In this document: in pieces, positions 45,501 to 57,588 of the stretch
Position numbering within the stretch: the stretch's first letter is position 1
How the letters are laid out: every line of letters begins with the position of its first letter
Source: Purshia tridentata
Lineage: Eukaryota > Streptophyta > Magnoliopsida > Rosales > Rosaceae
Reading direction: 5' to 3'
DNA: 64,000 nt
NCBI GenBank assembly: GCA_003254885.1
Contig: QANT01009106.1
Span: 1 to 64,000 of the forward strand
Translations under genes and position numbers: made by a program
The notes under the pieces: model-generated
The model's database searches: none
Told to the model about the DNA's origin: nothing
Seen by the model: only the letters and a program-made list of their open reading frames with translations

Positions 45501-48500
45501 AGCACTTTCTCATGTCTCGATAATAGCGTGCTAACCGTAAGGAACCACTCGAGGTCTTAAGAATGCACGAAAATGTCATTCCGATGCACACTGGGTCCAA
45601 TTCAATGAAAGTTGCAACAAAACGTTCCCCGTTGGAAAGAAAGACACGGGGAAGCACTCTCTCCTGTCTCGATTAGCGATCAAGCCCCAAAGAACAACTT
45701 TAGGTGGTAAGAGTGCATGAATACGTCATTTCGGTGCATACTCCGTCTAACTTGGTCCAAATTGCACCAAAAGGTGCCAGATTGGCAAGAAAGAGTGAGG
45801 AAGCACTCTCTAATGTCTCGATTAGCGTGCTAGCCCTAAAGACCCAATTTGGGTGTTAGGAATGAACGAAGACGTCATTTCGGTGCGTACTTTGTACAAT
45901 TTGGTTAAGGTTGCACCAACACTTTGTCGGTTGGCAAGAAAGAAATGGGGAGGCACTTTCTCATGCTTGGATTAGCATTCTAGCCCTAAAGAAGCACATT
46001 TCGTGTTTAGAAGGCACGAAAAGTTCATTTCGGTGCGTGCTCAATCCAATTTGCTGCAATTTCTGCGAATACGTGCCCGGTTGGCAACAAAGATGTGGGG
46101 AAGCACTTTCTCATTCTTGGATTAGCATTCTAGCCTTCAAGAAGCACATGCTTTGGATAAAAACGCACGAAAACCCCATTTCGGTGCCTCCTTAACCTAA
46201 TTTCGTTTCAATTGCAGCAAAACGTCCCCGGTTGGCAATAAGGACATGAGGAAGCACTTTCACTTGTTTGTATTATCGTTCTTGGCCCAACAAACCAGTT
46301 TAGGTGTTAAGAATGCATGGAACGTCATTTCGGTGCACACTGTGCACGAGATGGTGAAAGTTCCACCAAATCATGCGGGGTTGGCATGAAGCACGTTCTC
46401 ATGCTTGGATTAACGTTCTAGCCCTCAAGAAGCCCATTTCGTGTTAAGAAGGAACTAAAACCTCATTTCAGTGCACACTCAGTCTATTTTCGTCTAAATT
46501 GCTTCAAAACGTGCCCGGTTGGCAAGAAGGACATGAGGACGCACGTTCTAATGTCTCAATTATCGTGCCAGTCCTAAAGAACCACTTTAGGTGTTAAGAA
46601 TGCACAAAACCATCATTTCGGTGCGTACTCTGTCCAAATTCCTCTAAATTGCACCAAAACTTCCGTGGTGGGCAAGAAAGACATAAGGAAGCACTTTCTC
46701 ATGCCTCAATAATAGCGTTCTAACCGTAAGGAACAACTTGAGGTCTTAAGAATGCACAAAAACATCATTTCGGTGGATATTAAGTCTAATTCGATGAATG
46801 TTGCACCAAAATGCTCCCCGTTCGAAAGAATGACGTGGGGAAGCACTCTCTCATGTCTCGATAAGCGTTCAAGCCCCAAAGAACAACTTTAGGTGCTAGG
46901 AGTGCACGAATATGTCATTCCGGTGCATACTCAGCCTAACTTGGTCCAAATTGCACCAAACGTGCCGGATTGGCAAGAAAGAGGTGAGGAAGCACTCTCT
47001 AATGTATCAATTAGCGTGCTTGCCAAAAAGAACCACTTTGGGTGTTAGGAATGAACGAAGACGTCATTTCGGTGCGCACTCTGTACAATTTGTTTAAAGT
47101 TGCACCAAAACGTTATCAGTTGCCAGGAAAGACATGTGGAGGCACTTTCTCACGCTTTGATTAGCATTCCATCCCTAAAAAAGCACATTTCGTGTTTAGA
47201 AGACACGAAAACAACATTTCGGTGCGTACTCAATCCAAGTTGGTACAATTTCGGCCAAGACGTGCCCGGTCGGCAAGAAAGATGTGGGGAAGCACTTTCA
47301 CATTCTTGGATGAGCGTTTTGGCCGTCAAGAAGCACATGCTTTGGATAAGAACGCACGAAAACCCCATTTCGGTGCCTGCTCAACCTAATTTCGTTTCAA
47401 TTGCAACAAAATGTCCCCGATTGGCACTTTCACTTGTTTGGATTAGCGTTCTGCCCCAACGAACCAGTTTATGTGTTAGGAATGCATGGAACGTCATTTC
47501 GGTGCACACTGTGCACGACATGGTGAAAGTTGCACCAAAATGTGTGCGGTTGGCAAGAAGCACGTTCTCATGCTTGGAGTAACGTTCTAGCCCTCAAGAA
47601 GCCCATTTCGTATTAAGAAGGAACTAAAACCTCATTTCGATGTACACTCAGTCTACTTTCGTCTAAATTGCATCAAAACGTGCCCGGTTGGCAAGAAGGA
47701 CATGAGGACGCACGTTCTCATGTCTCGATTAGCGTGCCAGCTCTAAAAAACCACTTTAGGTGTTAAAAATGCACGAAAAAATCATTTCAGACCGTACTCA
47801 GTCAAAATTCGTTTAAATTTCACCAAAACTTCCATGGTGGGCAAGAAAGACATAAGGAAGCACTTTCTCATGTCTCGATAATAGCGTGCTAATTGTAAGG
47901 AACCACTTGAGGTCTTAAGAATGCACAAAAATGTCATTCGGATGCACACTGAGTCCAATTCGATGAAAGTTGCACCCAAATATTCCCTGTTGGGAAAAAA
48001 AAATACATGGGGAAGCACTCTCTCATGTCTCGATAAGCGTTCAAGCCCCAAAGAACAACTTTAGGTGCTAAGAGTGCAGGAATATGTAATTTCGGTGCAT
48101 ACTCAGTCTAACTTGGTCCAAATAGCACCAAAATGTATCCGATTGGCAAGAAAGAGGTGAGGAAGCACTCTCTAATGTCTCGATTAGCGTGCACACCCTA
48201 AATAACCACTTTGGGTGCTTAGAATGAACGAAGACGTCATTTTGAAGCGCACTCTATACAATTTGGTTAAAGTTGCACCAAAACGTTATTGGTAGGCAAG
48301 AAAGACATGGGGAAGCACTTTCTCCTGCTTGGATTAGCATTCTAGAGCTAAAGAAGCACATTTCGTGTTTGGAAGGCACGAAAACATCATTTCGGTGCGT
48401 ACTGAATCCAATTTAGTGCAATTTCCCCCAAGACGTGCCCAGTTGGCCAGAAAGATGAGGGGAAGCACTTTCTCATTCTTGGATTAGTATTCCAGCCCTC

Positions 48501-49992
48501 AAGAAGCACAAGCTTTGGATAAGAACGCACGAAAACTTAATTTTGGTGCCTTCTTAGCCCAATTTCGTTTCAATTGCACCAAAACATCCTCGGTTGAGAA
48601 TAAGAACATGAGGAAGCACTTTCCCTTGTTTGGATTAGCATTCTAGCCCCAACGAACCAGTTTAGGTGTTCAGAATACATGGAACGTCATTTCGGTGCCC
48701 ACTACGCATGACTTAGTTAAAGTTGCACAAAAACTTTCGCGGTTGGCAAGAAGCACGTTCTCATGGCTTGGATTAACGTTCTAGCCCTCAAGAAGCGCTT
48801 TTCGCGTTAAGAAGGAACTAAAACCTCATTTCAGTGCACACTCAGTCTACTTTCGTCTAAATTGCATCAAAACGTGCCCGGTTGGCAAGAAGGACATGAG
48901 GACGCATGTTCTCATGTCTCGATTAGCATGCCAGCCCTAAAGAACCACTTAGGTGTTAAGAATGCGCAAAACCATAATTTCGGTGCGTACTCTGTCCAAA
49001 TTCCACTAAATTACACCAAAACATTCGTGGTGGGCAAGAAAGACATGAGGAAGCACTTTCTCAAGTCTCGATAATAGCGTTCTAACTGTAAAGAACCACT
49101 TGAGGTCTTTAGAATGCATAAAAACGTCATTTCGGTGCACACTGAGTCCAATTCGATGAAAGTTGCTCCAAAATGCTCCCTGTTGGAAAGACACACATGG
49201 GGAAGCGCTCTCTGTTGTCTCGATAAGCGTTCAAGCCCCAAAGAACAACATTAGGTGCTAAGAGTGCATGAATACGACATTTCAGTGCATACTCAGTCTG
49301 ACTTGGTCCAAATTGCACCAAAACGTGCCGGATTGGCAAGAAAGAGGTGAGGAAGCGCTCTCTAATGTCTCGATTAGCGTTCTAGACGTAAAGAACCACT
49401 TTGGGTGTTAGGAATGAACGAAGACCTCATTCTGGTGCGCACTCTGTACAACTTGCTTAAGGTTGGCACCAAAACGTTGTCGGTTGGCAAGAAAGACATG
49501 GGGAAGCACTTTCTCATGCTTGGATTAGCATTCTAGCCCTAAAGAAGCACATTTCGTGTTTAGAAGGCACGAAAACGTCATTTCGGTGCGTACTCAATCC
49601 AATTTCGTGCAATTTCCACCAAGACGTGCCCGGTTGGCAAGAAAGATGTGGGGAAGCACTTTCTCATTCTTGGATTAGCGTTCTAGCCCTCAAGAAGCAC
49701 ATGGTTTGGATAAGAACACACGAAAACCCCATTCCGGTGCCTCCTCAACCAAATTTCGTCTCAATTGCCCCAAAACGTCCTCGGCTGGCAATAAGGACAT
49801 GAGGAAGCACCTTCTCTTGTTTGGATTCGCGTTCCAGCCCCAACGAACCAGTTTAGGTGTTAAGAATGCATCAAAAGTCGTTTCGGTGCACACTGTGCAC
49901 GACTTGGTTAAAGTTGCACCAAAACGTGCGCGGTTGGCAAGAAGCACGTTCTCATGCTTGGATTAACGTTCTAGGCCTCAAGAAGCACATTT

Positions 49993-49993
49993 N
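49993..49993. other. Single N in satellite monomer g
   Basis: Other copies read catttcgtgttaagaag here; this copy reads catttNtaagaag, so the N stands in for about five bases. Likely an assembly join. Confidence 0.7.
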
Positions 49994-51593
49994 TAAGAAG
50001 GAACTAAAACCTCATTTCAGTGCACACTCAGTCTACTTTCGTCTAAGTTGCATCAAAACGTGCCCGGTTGGCAATAAGGACACTAGGACGCACGTTCTCA
50101 TGTCCCGATAGCGTGCCAGCCCTAAAGAACCACTTTGGGTGCTAGGAATGCACGAAAACATCATTTCGGGGCGTACTCAGTCCAAATTCGTCCTAATCGC
50201 ACCAAAACTTCCATGCTGGGCAAGAAAGACATAAGGAAGCACTTTCTCATGTCTCGATAATAGTGTGCTAACCCAGAAGAACCACTTGAGGTCTTAAGAA
50301 TGCACGAAAACGTCATTTCGGTGCACACTGAGTCCAATTCAATAAAAGTTGCACCAACACGTTCCTCGTAGGAAAGAAAGACATAGGAAAGCACTGTCTC
50401 ATGTCTCGATAAGCGTTCAAGCCCCAAAGAACAACTTTAGGTGCTAAGAGTGCACGAATACGTCATTTCGGTGCATACTCAGTCTAACTTGGTCCAAATT
50501 GCACCAAAACGTGCCCGATTGGCAAGAAAGATGTGAGGAAGCACTCTCTAAAGTCTCGATTAGCGTGCTAGCCCCAAAGAACCACTTTGGGTGTTAGGAA
50601 TGAACGAAGGCCTCATTCCGGTGCCCACTCTGTACAATTTGTTTAAGGTTGGAACCAAAACGTTGTCGATTGGCAAGAAAGACATAGGGAAGCACTTTCT
50701 CATGCTTGCATTAGCATTCTAGCCCTAAAGAAGCACATTTCGTGTTTAGAAGGCACGAAAACGTCATTTCGGTGCGTACTCAATCCAATTTCGTGCAATT
50801 TCCACCCAGACGTGCCCGGTTGGCAAGAAAGATGTGGGGAAGCACTTTCTCATTCTTGGATTAGCGTTCTAGCCCTCAAGAAGCACGTGCTTTGGACAAG
50901 AACGCACGAAAACCCCATTCCGGTGCCTCCTCAACCCAATTTCGTCTCAATTGCCCCAAAACGTCCCCGGTTGGCAATAAGGACATGAGGAAGCACCTTC
51001 TCTTGTTTGGATTCGCGTTCCAGCCCCAACGAACCAGTTTAGGTGTTAAGAATGCATCAAACGTCATTTCGGTGCACACTGTGCACGACTTGGTTAAAGT
51101 TGCACCAAAACGTGCGCGGTTGGCAAGAAGCACGTTCTCGTGCTTGGATTAACGTTCTAGCCCTCAAGAAGAACATTTCGTGTTAAAAAGGAACTAAAAC
51201 CTCATTTCAGTGCACACTCAGTCTACTTTCGTCTAAGTTGCATCAAAACGTGCCCGGTTGGCAAGAAGGACACTAGGACGCACATTCTCATGTCCCGATA
51301 GCTTGCCAGCCCTAAAGAACCACTTTAGGTGTTAAGAATGCACAAAAACAACATTTCGGGGCGTACTCTGTCCAAATTTGTCCAAATCGCACCAAAACTT
51401 CCATGGTGGGCAAGAAAGACATAAGGAAGCACTTTCTCCTGTCTCGATAATAGCGTGTTAACCCTAAGGAACCACTTGAGGTCTTAAGAATGCACGAAAA
51501 CGTCATTTCGGTGCACACTGAGTGCAATTCGATGAAAGTTGCGCCAGAACGTTCCCCGTTGGAAAGAAAGACATGGGGAAGCACTCTCTCATG

Positions 51594-52202
51594 TCTCGAT
51601 AAGTGTTCAAGCCCCAAAGAACAACTTTAGGTGCTAAGAGTGCACGAATACGTCATTTCGGTGCATACTCAGTCTCACTTGGTCCAAATNCCAAATTGCA
51701 CCAAAACGTGCTTGATTGGCAATAAAGAGGCGAGGAAGGACTCTCTAAAGTCTTGATTAACGTGCTAGCCCCAAAGAACCACTTTGGGTGTTAGGAATGA
51801 ACGAAGGCCTCATTCCGATGCGCACTCTGTACAATTTGGTTAAGGTTGGCACCAAAACGTTATCGATTGGCAAGAAAGACATAGGGAAGCACTTTCTCAT
51901 GTCTCGATAAGTGTTCAAGCCCAAAGAACAACTTTAGGTGCTAAGAGTGCACGAATACGTCATTTCGGTGCATACTCAGTCTAACTTGGTCCAAATTGCA
52001 CCAAAATGTGCTTGATTGGCAATAAAGAGGCGAGGAAGCACTCTCTAAAGTCTCGATTAGCGTGCTAGCCCCAAAAAACCACTTTGGGTGTTAGGATGAA
52101 CGAAGGCCTCATTCCGATGCGCACTCTGTATTATTTGGTTAAGGTTGGCACCAAAACGTTGTCGATTGGCAAGAAAGACATAGGGAAGCACTTTCTCATG
52201 CT
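51594..52202 (-). repeat. Two-monomer duplication in array B, containing an N
   Basis: The b-c pair starting near 51594 is repeated from about 51902. The N at 51690 sits in the first copy, flanked by a repeated ccaaat, as at a join of overlapping contig ends. The local interval grows to about 1495 bp. Confidence 0.7.
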
Positions 52203-53379
52203 TGCATTAGCATTCTAGCCCTAAAGAAGCACATTTCGTGTTTAGAAGGCACGAAAACGTCATTTCGGTGCGTACTCAATCCAATTTCGTGCAATTTCCA
52301 CCAAGACGTGCCCGGTTGGCAAGAAAGATGTGGGGAAGCACTTTCTCATTCTTGGATTAGCGTTCTAGCCCTCAAGAAGCACGTGCTTTGGACAAGAACG
52401 CACGAAAACCCCATTCCGGTGCCTCCTCAACCCAATTTCGTCTCCATTGCCCCAAAACGTCCTCGGTTGGCAATAAGGACATAAGGAAGCACCTTCTCTT
52501 GTTTGGATTCGCGTTCCAGCCCCAACGAACCAGTTTAGGTGTTAAGAATGCATCAAACGTCCTTTCGGTGCACACTGTGCACGACTTGGTTAAAGTTGCA
52601 CCAAAACGTGCGCAGTTGGCAAGAAGCACGTTCTCGTGCTTGGATTAACGTTCTAGCCCTCAAGAAGAACATTTCGTGTTAAGAAGGAACTAAAACCTCA
52701 TTTCAGTGCACACTCAGTCTACTTTCGTCTAAGTTGCATCAAAACGTGCCCGGTTGGCAAGAAGAACACTAGGACGCACATTCTCATGTCCCGATAGCTT
52801 GCCAGCCCTAAAGAACCACTTTAGGCGTTAAGAATGCACGAAAACATCATTTCGGGGCGTACTCTGTCCAAATTTGTCCAAATCGCACCAAAACTTCCAT
52901 GGTTGGCAAGAAAGTCATAAGGAAGCACTTTCTCGTGTCTCGATAATAGCGTGTTAACCCTAAGGAACCACTTGAGGTCTTAAGAATGCACGAACACGTC
53001 ATTTCGGTGCACACTGAGTGCAATTCGATGAAAGTTGCACCAGAACGTTCCCCGTTTGAAAGAAAGACATGGGGAAGCACTCTCTCATGTCTCGATAAGT
53101 GTTCAAGCCCCAAAGAACAACTTTAGGTGCTAAGAGTGCACGAATACGTCATTTCGGTGCATACTCAGTCTAACTTGGTCCAAATTGCACCAAAACGTGC
53201 TTGATTGGCAATAAAGAGGCGAGGAAGGACTCTCTAAAGTCTTGATTAGCGTGCTAGCCCCAAAGAACCACTGTGGGTGTTAGGAATGAACGAAGACCTC
53301 ATTTTGGTGCGCACTCTGTACAATTTGGTTAAGGTTGGCACCAAAACGTTGTCAGTGGGCAAGAAAGAGATGGGGAAGC

Positions 53380-53972
53380 ACTTTCTCATGCTTGGATTAG
53401 CATTCTAGCCCTAAAGAGGCACATTTCGTGTTTAGAAGCCACGAAAACATCATTTCGGTGCCTACTCAATCCAATTTCGTGCAATTTCCACCAAGACGTG
53501 CCCGGTTGGCAAGAAAGATGTGGGGAAGCACTTTCTCATTCTTGGATTTGCGTTCTAGCCCTCAAGAAGCACATGCTTTGGATAAGAACGCATGAAAACC
53601 CCATTTCGGTGCCTCCTCCACCCAATTTCGTCTCAATTGCCCCAAAACGTCGGTTGGCAAGAGATAGATGGGGAAGCACTTTCTCATGCTTGGATTAGCA
53701 TTCTAGCCGTAAAGAAGCACATTTCGTGTTTAGAAGCCACGAAAACATCATTTCGGTGCGTACTTAATCCAATTTCGTGCAATTTCTACAAAGACGTGCC
53801 CGGTTGCCAAGAAAGATGTGGGGAAGCACTTTCTCATTCTTGGATTTGCGTTCTAGCCCTCAAGAAGCACATGCTTTGGACAAGAACGCACGAAAGCCCC
53901 ATTCCGGTGCCTCCTCAACCCAATTTCGTCTCAATTGCCCCAAAACGTCCCCGGTTGGCAATAAGGACATGA
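53380..53972 (-). repeat. Two-monomer (d-e) duplication in array B
   Basis: The d-e pair occurs twice in a row, joined at about 53650 by a shortened seam (aaaacgtcggttggcaag). The interval between h markers is about 1484 bp. No N is present, so this one is more likely genuine. Confidence 0.75.
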
Positions 53973-55276
53973 GGAAGCACCTTCTCTTGTTTGGATTCGC
54001 GTTCCAGCCCCAACGAACCAGTTTAGGTGTTAAGAATGCATCAAACGTCATTTCGGTGCACACTGTGCACGACTTGGTTAAAGTTGCACCAAAACGTGCG
54101 CGGTTGGCAAGAAGCACGTTCTCATGCTTGGATTAACGTTCTAGCCCTCAAGAAGCACATATCGTGTTAAGAAGGAACTAAAACCTCATTTCAGTGCACA
54201 CTCAGTCTACTTTCGTCTAAGTTGCATCAAAACGTGCCCGGTTGGCAAGAAGGACACTAGGACGCACGTTCTCATGTCCCGATAGCGTGCCAGCCCTAAA
54301 GAACCACTTTAGGTGTTACGAATGCACGAAAACATCATTTCGGGGCGTACTCAGTCCAAATTCGTCCCAATCGCACCAAAACTTCCATGGTGGGCAAGAA
54401 AGACATGAGGAAGCACTTTCTCATGTCTCGATAATAGCGTGCTAACCCTAAGGAACCACTTGGGGTCTTAAGAATGCACGAAAACGTCATTTCGGTGCAC
54501 ACTGAGTCCAATTCGATGAAAGTTGCACCAAAACGTTCCCCGTTGGAAAGAAAGACATGGGGAAGCACTCTCTCATGTCTCGATAAGCGTTCGAGCCCCA
54601 AAGAACAACTTTAGGTGCTAAGAGTGCACGAATACGTCATTTCGGTGCATACTCAGTCTCACTTGGTCCAAATTGCACCAAAACGTGCCCGATTGGCAAG
54701 AAAGAGGTGAGGAAGCACTCTCTGAAGTCTCGATTAGCGTGCTAGCCCCAAAGAACCACTTTGGGTGTTAGGAATGAACGAAGACCTCATTCCGGTGCGC
54801 ACTCTGTACAATCTGGTTAAGGTTGGCACCAAAACGTTGTCGGTTGGCAAGAAAGACATGGGGAAGCACTTTCTCATGCTTGGATTAGCATTCTAGCCCT
54901 AAAGAAGCACATTTCGTGTTTAGACGGCGCGAAAAAATCATTTCGGTGCATACTCAATCCAATTTCATCCAATTTCCACCAAGACGTGCCCGGCTGGCAA
55001 GAAAGATGTGGGGAAGCACTTTCTCATTCTTGGATTAGCGTTCTAGCCCTCAAGAAGCACGTGCTTTGGACAAGAACGCACGAAAACCCCATTCCGGTGC
55101 CTCCTCAACCCAATTTCGTCTCAATTGCCCCAAAACGTCCCCGGTTGGCAATAAGGACATGAGGAAGCACCTTCTCTTTGTTTGGATTAGCATTCCAGCC
55201 CCAACGAACCAGTTTAGGTGTTAAGAATGCATCAAACGTCATTCGGTGCACACTGTGCACGACTTGGTTAAAGTTT

Positions 55277-55277
55277 N
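55277..55277. other. Single N with local overlap duplication
   Basis: About 38 bp ending near 55276 (ttcggtgcacactgtgcac and onward) is repeated directly after the N, the signature of two overlapping contig ends joined without merging. Confidence 0.75.
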
Positions 55278-57486
55278 TTCGGTGCACACTGTGCACAACT
55301 TGGTTAAAGTTGCACCAAAACGTGCGCGGTCGGCAAGAAGCACGTTGTCATGCTTGGACTAACGTTCTAGCCCTCAAGAAGCACATTTCGTGTTAAGAAG
55401 GAACTAAAACCTCATTTCGGTGCACACTCAGCCTACTTTCGTCTAAGTTGCATCAAAACGTGCTCGGTTGGCCAGAAGGACAGTAGGACGCACGTTCTCA
55501 TGTCCCGATAGCGTGTCAACCCTAAAGAACCACTTTAGGTGTTAAGAATGCACGAAAACATCATTTCGGGGCGTACTCAATCCAAATTCGTCCAAATCGC
55601 ACCAAAACTTCCATGGTGGGCAAGAAAGACATAAGGAAGCACTTTCTCATGTCTCGATAATAGCGTACTAACCCTAAGGAACCACTTGAGGTCTTATGAA
55701 TGCACGAAAACGTCTTTTCAGTGCACAATGAGTCCAATTCGATGAAAGTTGCACCAAAACGTTCCCCGTTGGAAAGAAAGACATGGGGAAGCACTCTCTC
55801 ATGTCTCGATAAGCGTTCAAGCCCCAAACAACAACTTTAGGTGCTAAGAGTGCACGAATACGTCATTTCGGTGCATACTCAGTCTAACTTGGTCCAAATT
55901 GCACCAAAACGTGCCCGATTGGCAAGAAAGACGCGAGGAAGCACTCTCTAAAGTCTCGATTAGCGTGCTAGCCCCAAAGAACCACTTTGGGTGTTAGGAA
56001 TGAACGAAGACCTCATTCCGGTGCGCACTCTGTACAATTTGGTTAAGGTTGGCACCAAAACGTTGTCGGTTGGCAAGAAAGACATGGGGAAGCACTTTCT
56101 CATGCTTGGATTAGCATTCTACCCCTAAAGAAGCACATTTCGTGTTTAGAAGCCGTGAAAACATCATTTCGGTATGTACTCAATCCAATTTCGTACAATT
56201 TCCACCAAGACGTGCCCGGTTGGCAAGAAAGATGTGGGGAAGCACTTTCTCATTCTTGGATTAGCGTTCTAGCCCTCAAGAAGCACATGCTTTGGATATG
56301 AACGCACGAAAACCCCATTTCGGTGCCTCCTCAACCCAATTTCGTCTCAATTGCCCCAAAACGTCCCCGGTTGGCAATGAGGGCAGAAGGAAGCACTTTC
56401 TCTTGTTTGGATTAGCGTTCCAGCCCCAACGAACCAGTTTCGGTGTTAAGAATGCATGAAACGTCATTCGGTTCACAATGTGCACGAGTTGGTTAAAGTT
56501 GCACCAAAACGTGCGCGGTCGGCAAGAAGCACGTTGTCATTCTTGGACTAACGTTCTAGCCCTTAAGAAGAACATTTTGTGTTAAGAAGGAACTAAAACC
56601 TCATTTCAGTGCACACTCAGTCTACTTTCGTCTAAGTTGCATCAAAACGTGCCCGGTTGGTCAGAAGGACACTAGGACGCACGTTCTCTTGTCCCGATAG
56701 CGTGCCAGCCCTAAAGAACCGCTTTAGGTGTTAAAAATGCACGAAAACATCATTTTGGGGTGTACTCAGTCCAAATTCGTCCAAATTGCACCAAAACTTC
56801 CATGGTGGGCAATAAAGACATAAGGAATCACTTTCTCATGTCTCGATAATAGCATGCTAACCCTAAGAAAACCACTTGAGGTCTTAAGAATGCTCGAAAA
56901 CGTCATTTCAGTGCATACTCAGTCTAACTTGGTCCAAATTGCACCAAAACATGCCCGATTGGCAAGAAAGAGGTGAGAAGCACTCTTTAAAGTCTCGATT
57001 AGCATGCTAGCACCAAAGAACCACTTTGGGTGTTAGGAAAGAATGAAGACCTCATTTCGGTGCGCACTCTGTACAATGTAGTTAAGATTGGCACCAAAAC
57101 GTTGTTGGTTGGCAAGAAAGACATGGGGGAGCACTTTTTCATGCTTGGAGTAGCATTCTAGCCCTGAAGAAGCACATTTCGTGTTTAGAAGGCTGGAAAA
57201 CATCATTTCGGTGCGTACTCAATCCAATTTCGTGCAATTTCCACCAAGACGTGCCCGGTTGGCAAGAAAGATGTGGGGAAGCACTTTCTCATTCTTAGAT
57301 TAGCGTTCTAGCCCTCAAGAAGCAGATGCTTTGGATAAGAACGCACGAAAACCCCATTTCGGTGCCTCCTCAACCCAATTTCGTGTCAATTGCCCCAAAA
57401 CATCCCAGGTTGGCAATAAGGATATGAGGAAGCACTTTCTCTTGTTTGGATTAGCGTTCCAGCCCCAACGAACCAGTTTAGGTGTT

Positions 57487-57500
57487 AAGAATGCATGAAA
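57487..57500. repeat. LINE-2 target-site duplication, left copy
   Basis: aagaatgcatgaaa, inside satellite monomer f, identical to 63437-63450. The bottom-strand nick is at ctt/aac, close to the TT/AA preference of L1 endonucleases. Confidence 0.9.
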
Positions 57501-57588
57501 AGAGGTGTCAAGAGAGAGATGCTCTTCCTTCTCTCTAGAATCCTTCTTGCTGCCCCTCTCCCCAACCCCAACTTCCCAGCCCCAAACC

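Larger units (their letters stand above)
32257..57500 (-). repeat. Satellite array B, 8-monomer higher-order repeat of ~1189 bp
   Basis: The same satellite family as array A in reverse orientation: anchors such as gcactttctcatg and cores such as cgtcatttcggtgcac appear on the plus strand. Eight monomer variants (a-h) recur in fixed order with a period near 1189 bp. A marker in monomer h (aaaacttccatggtggg or close variants) recurs at about 32689, 33868, 34917, 36106, 37144, 38334, 39522, 40700, 41888, 43078, 44278, 45467, 46660, 47825, 49018, 50207, 51399, 52894, 54378, 55604 and 56798. Intervals near 1040 are 7-mers and intervals near 1490 are 10-mers. Copies toward the right end look the most alike. 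Open frames inside recur with the repeat and have no recognisable domain. Confidence 0.94.

Noticed and set aside
32257-57500. A recurrent ~88-codon minus-strand frame (RHERVLPHVFLSNGERFGAT-like) that looks conserved
   Set aside because: Its conservation follows the 8-mer repeat period, not amino-acid constraint; frames in other phases are equally conserved.
16030-57500. CRISPR-like regular repeats
   Set aside because: Units are contiguous monomers of about 150 bp with no unique spacers, in a plant context.
32257-57500. CENP-B-box-like motif in the satellite
   Set aside because: TTCG and CGGG words occur in several monomers, but I found none with the spacing of the mammalian box, and plants are not known to use it.
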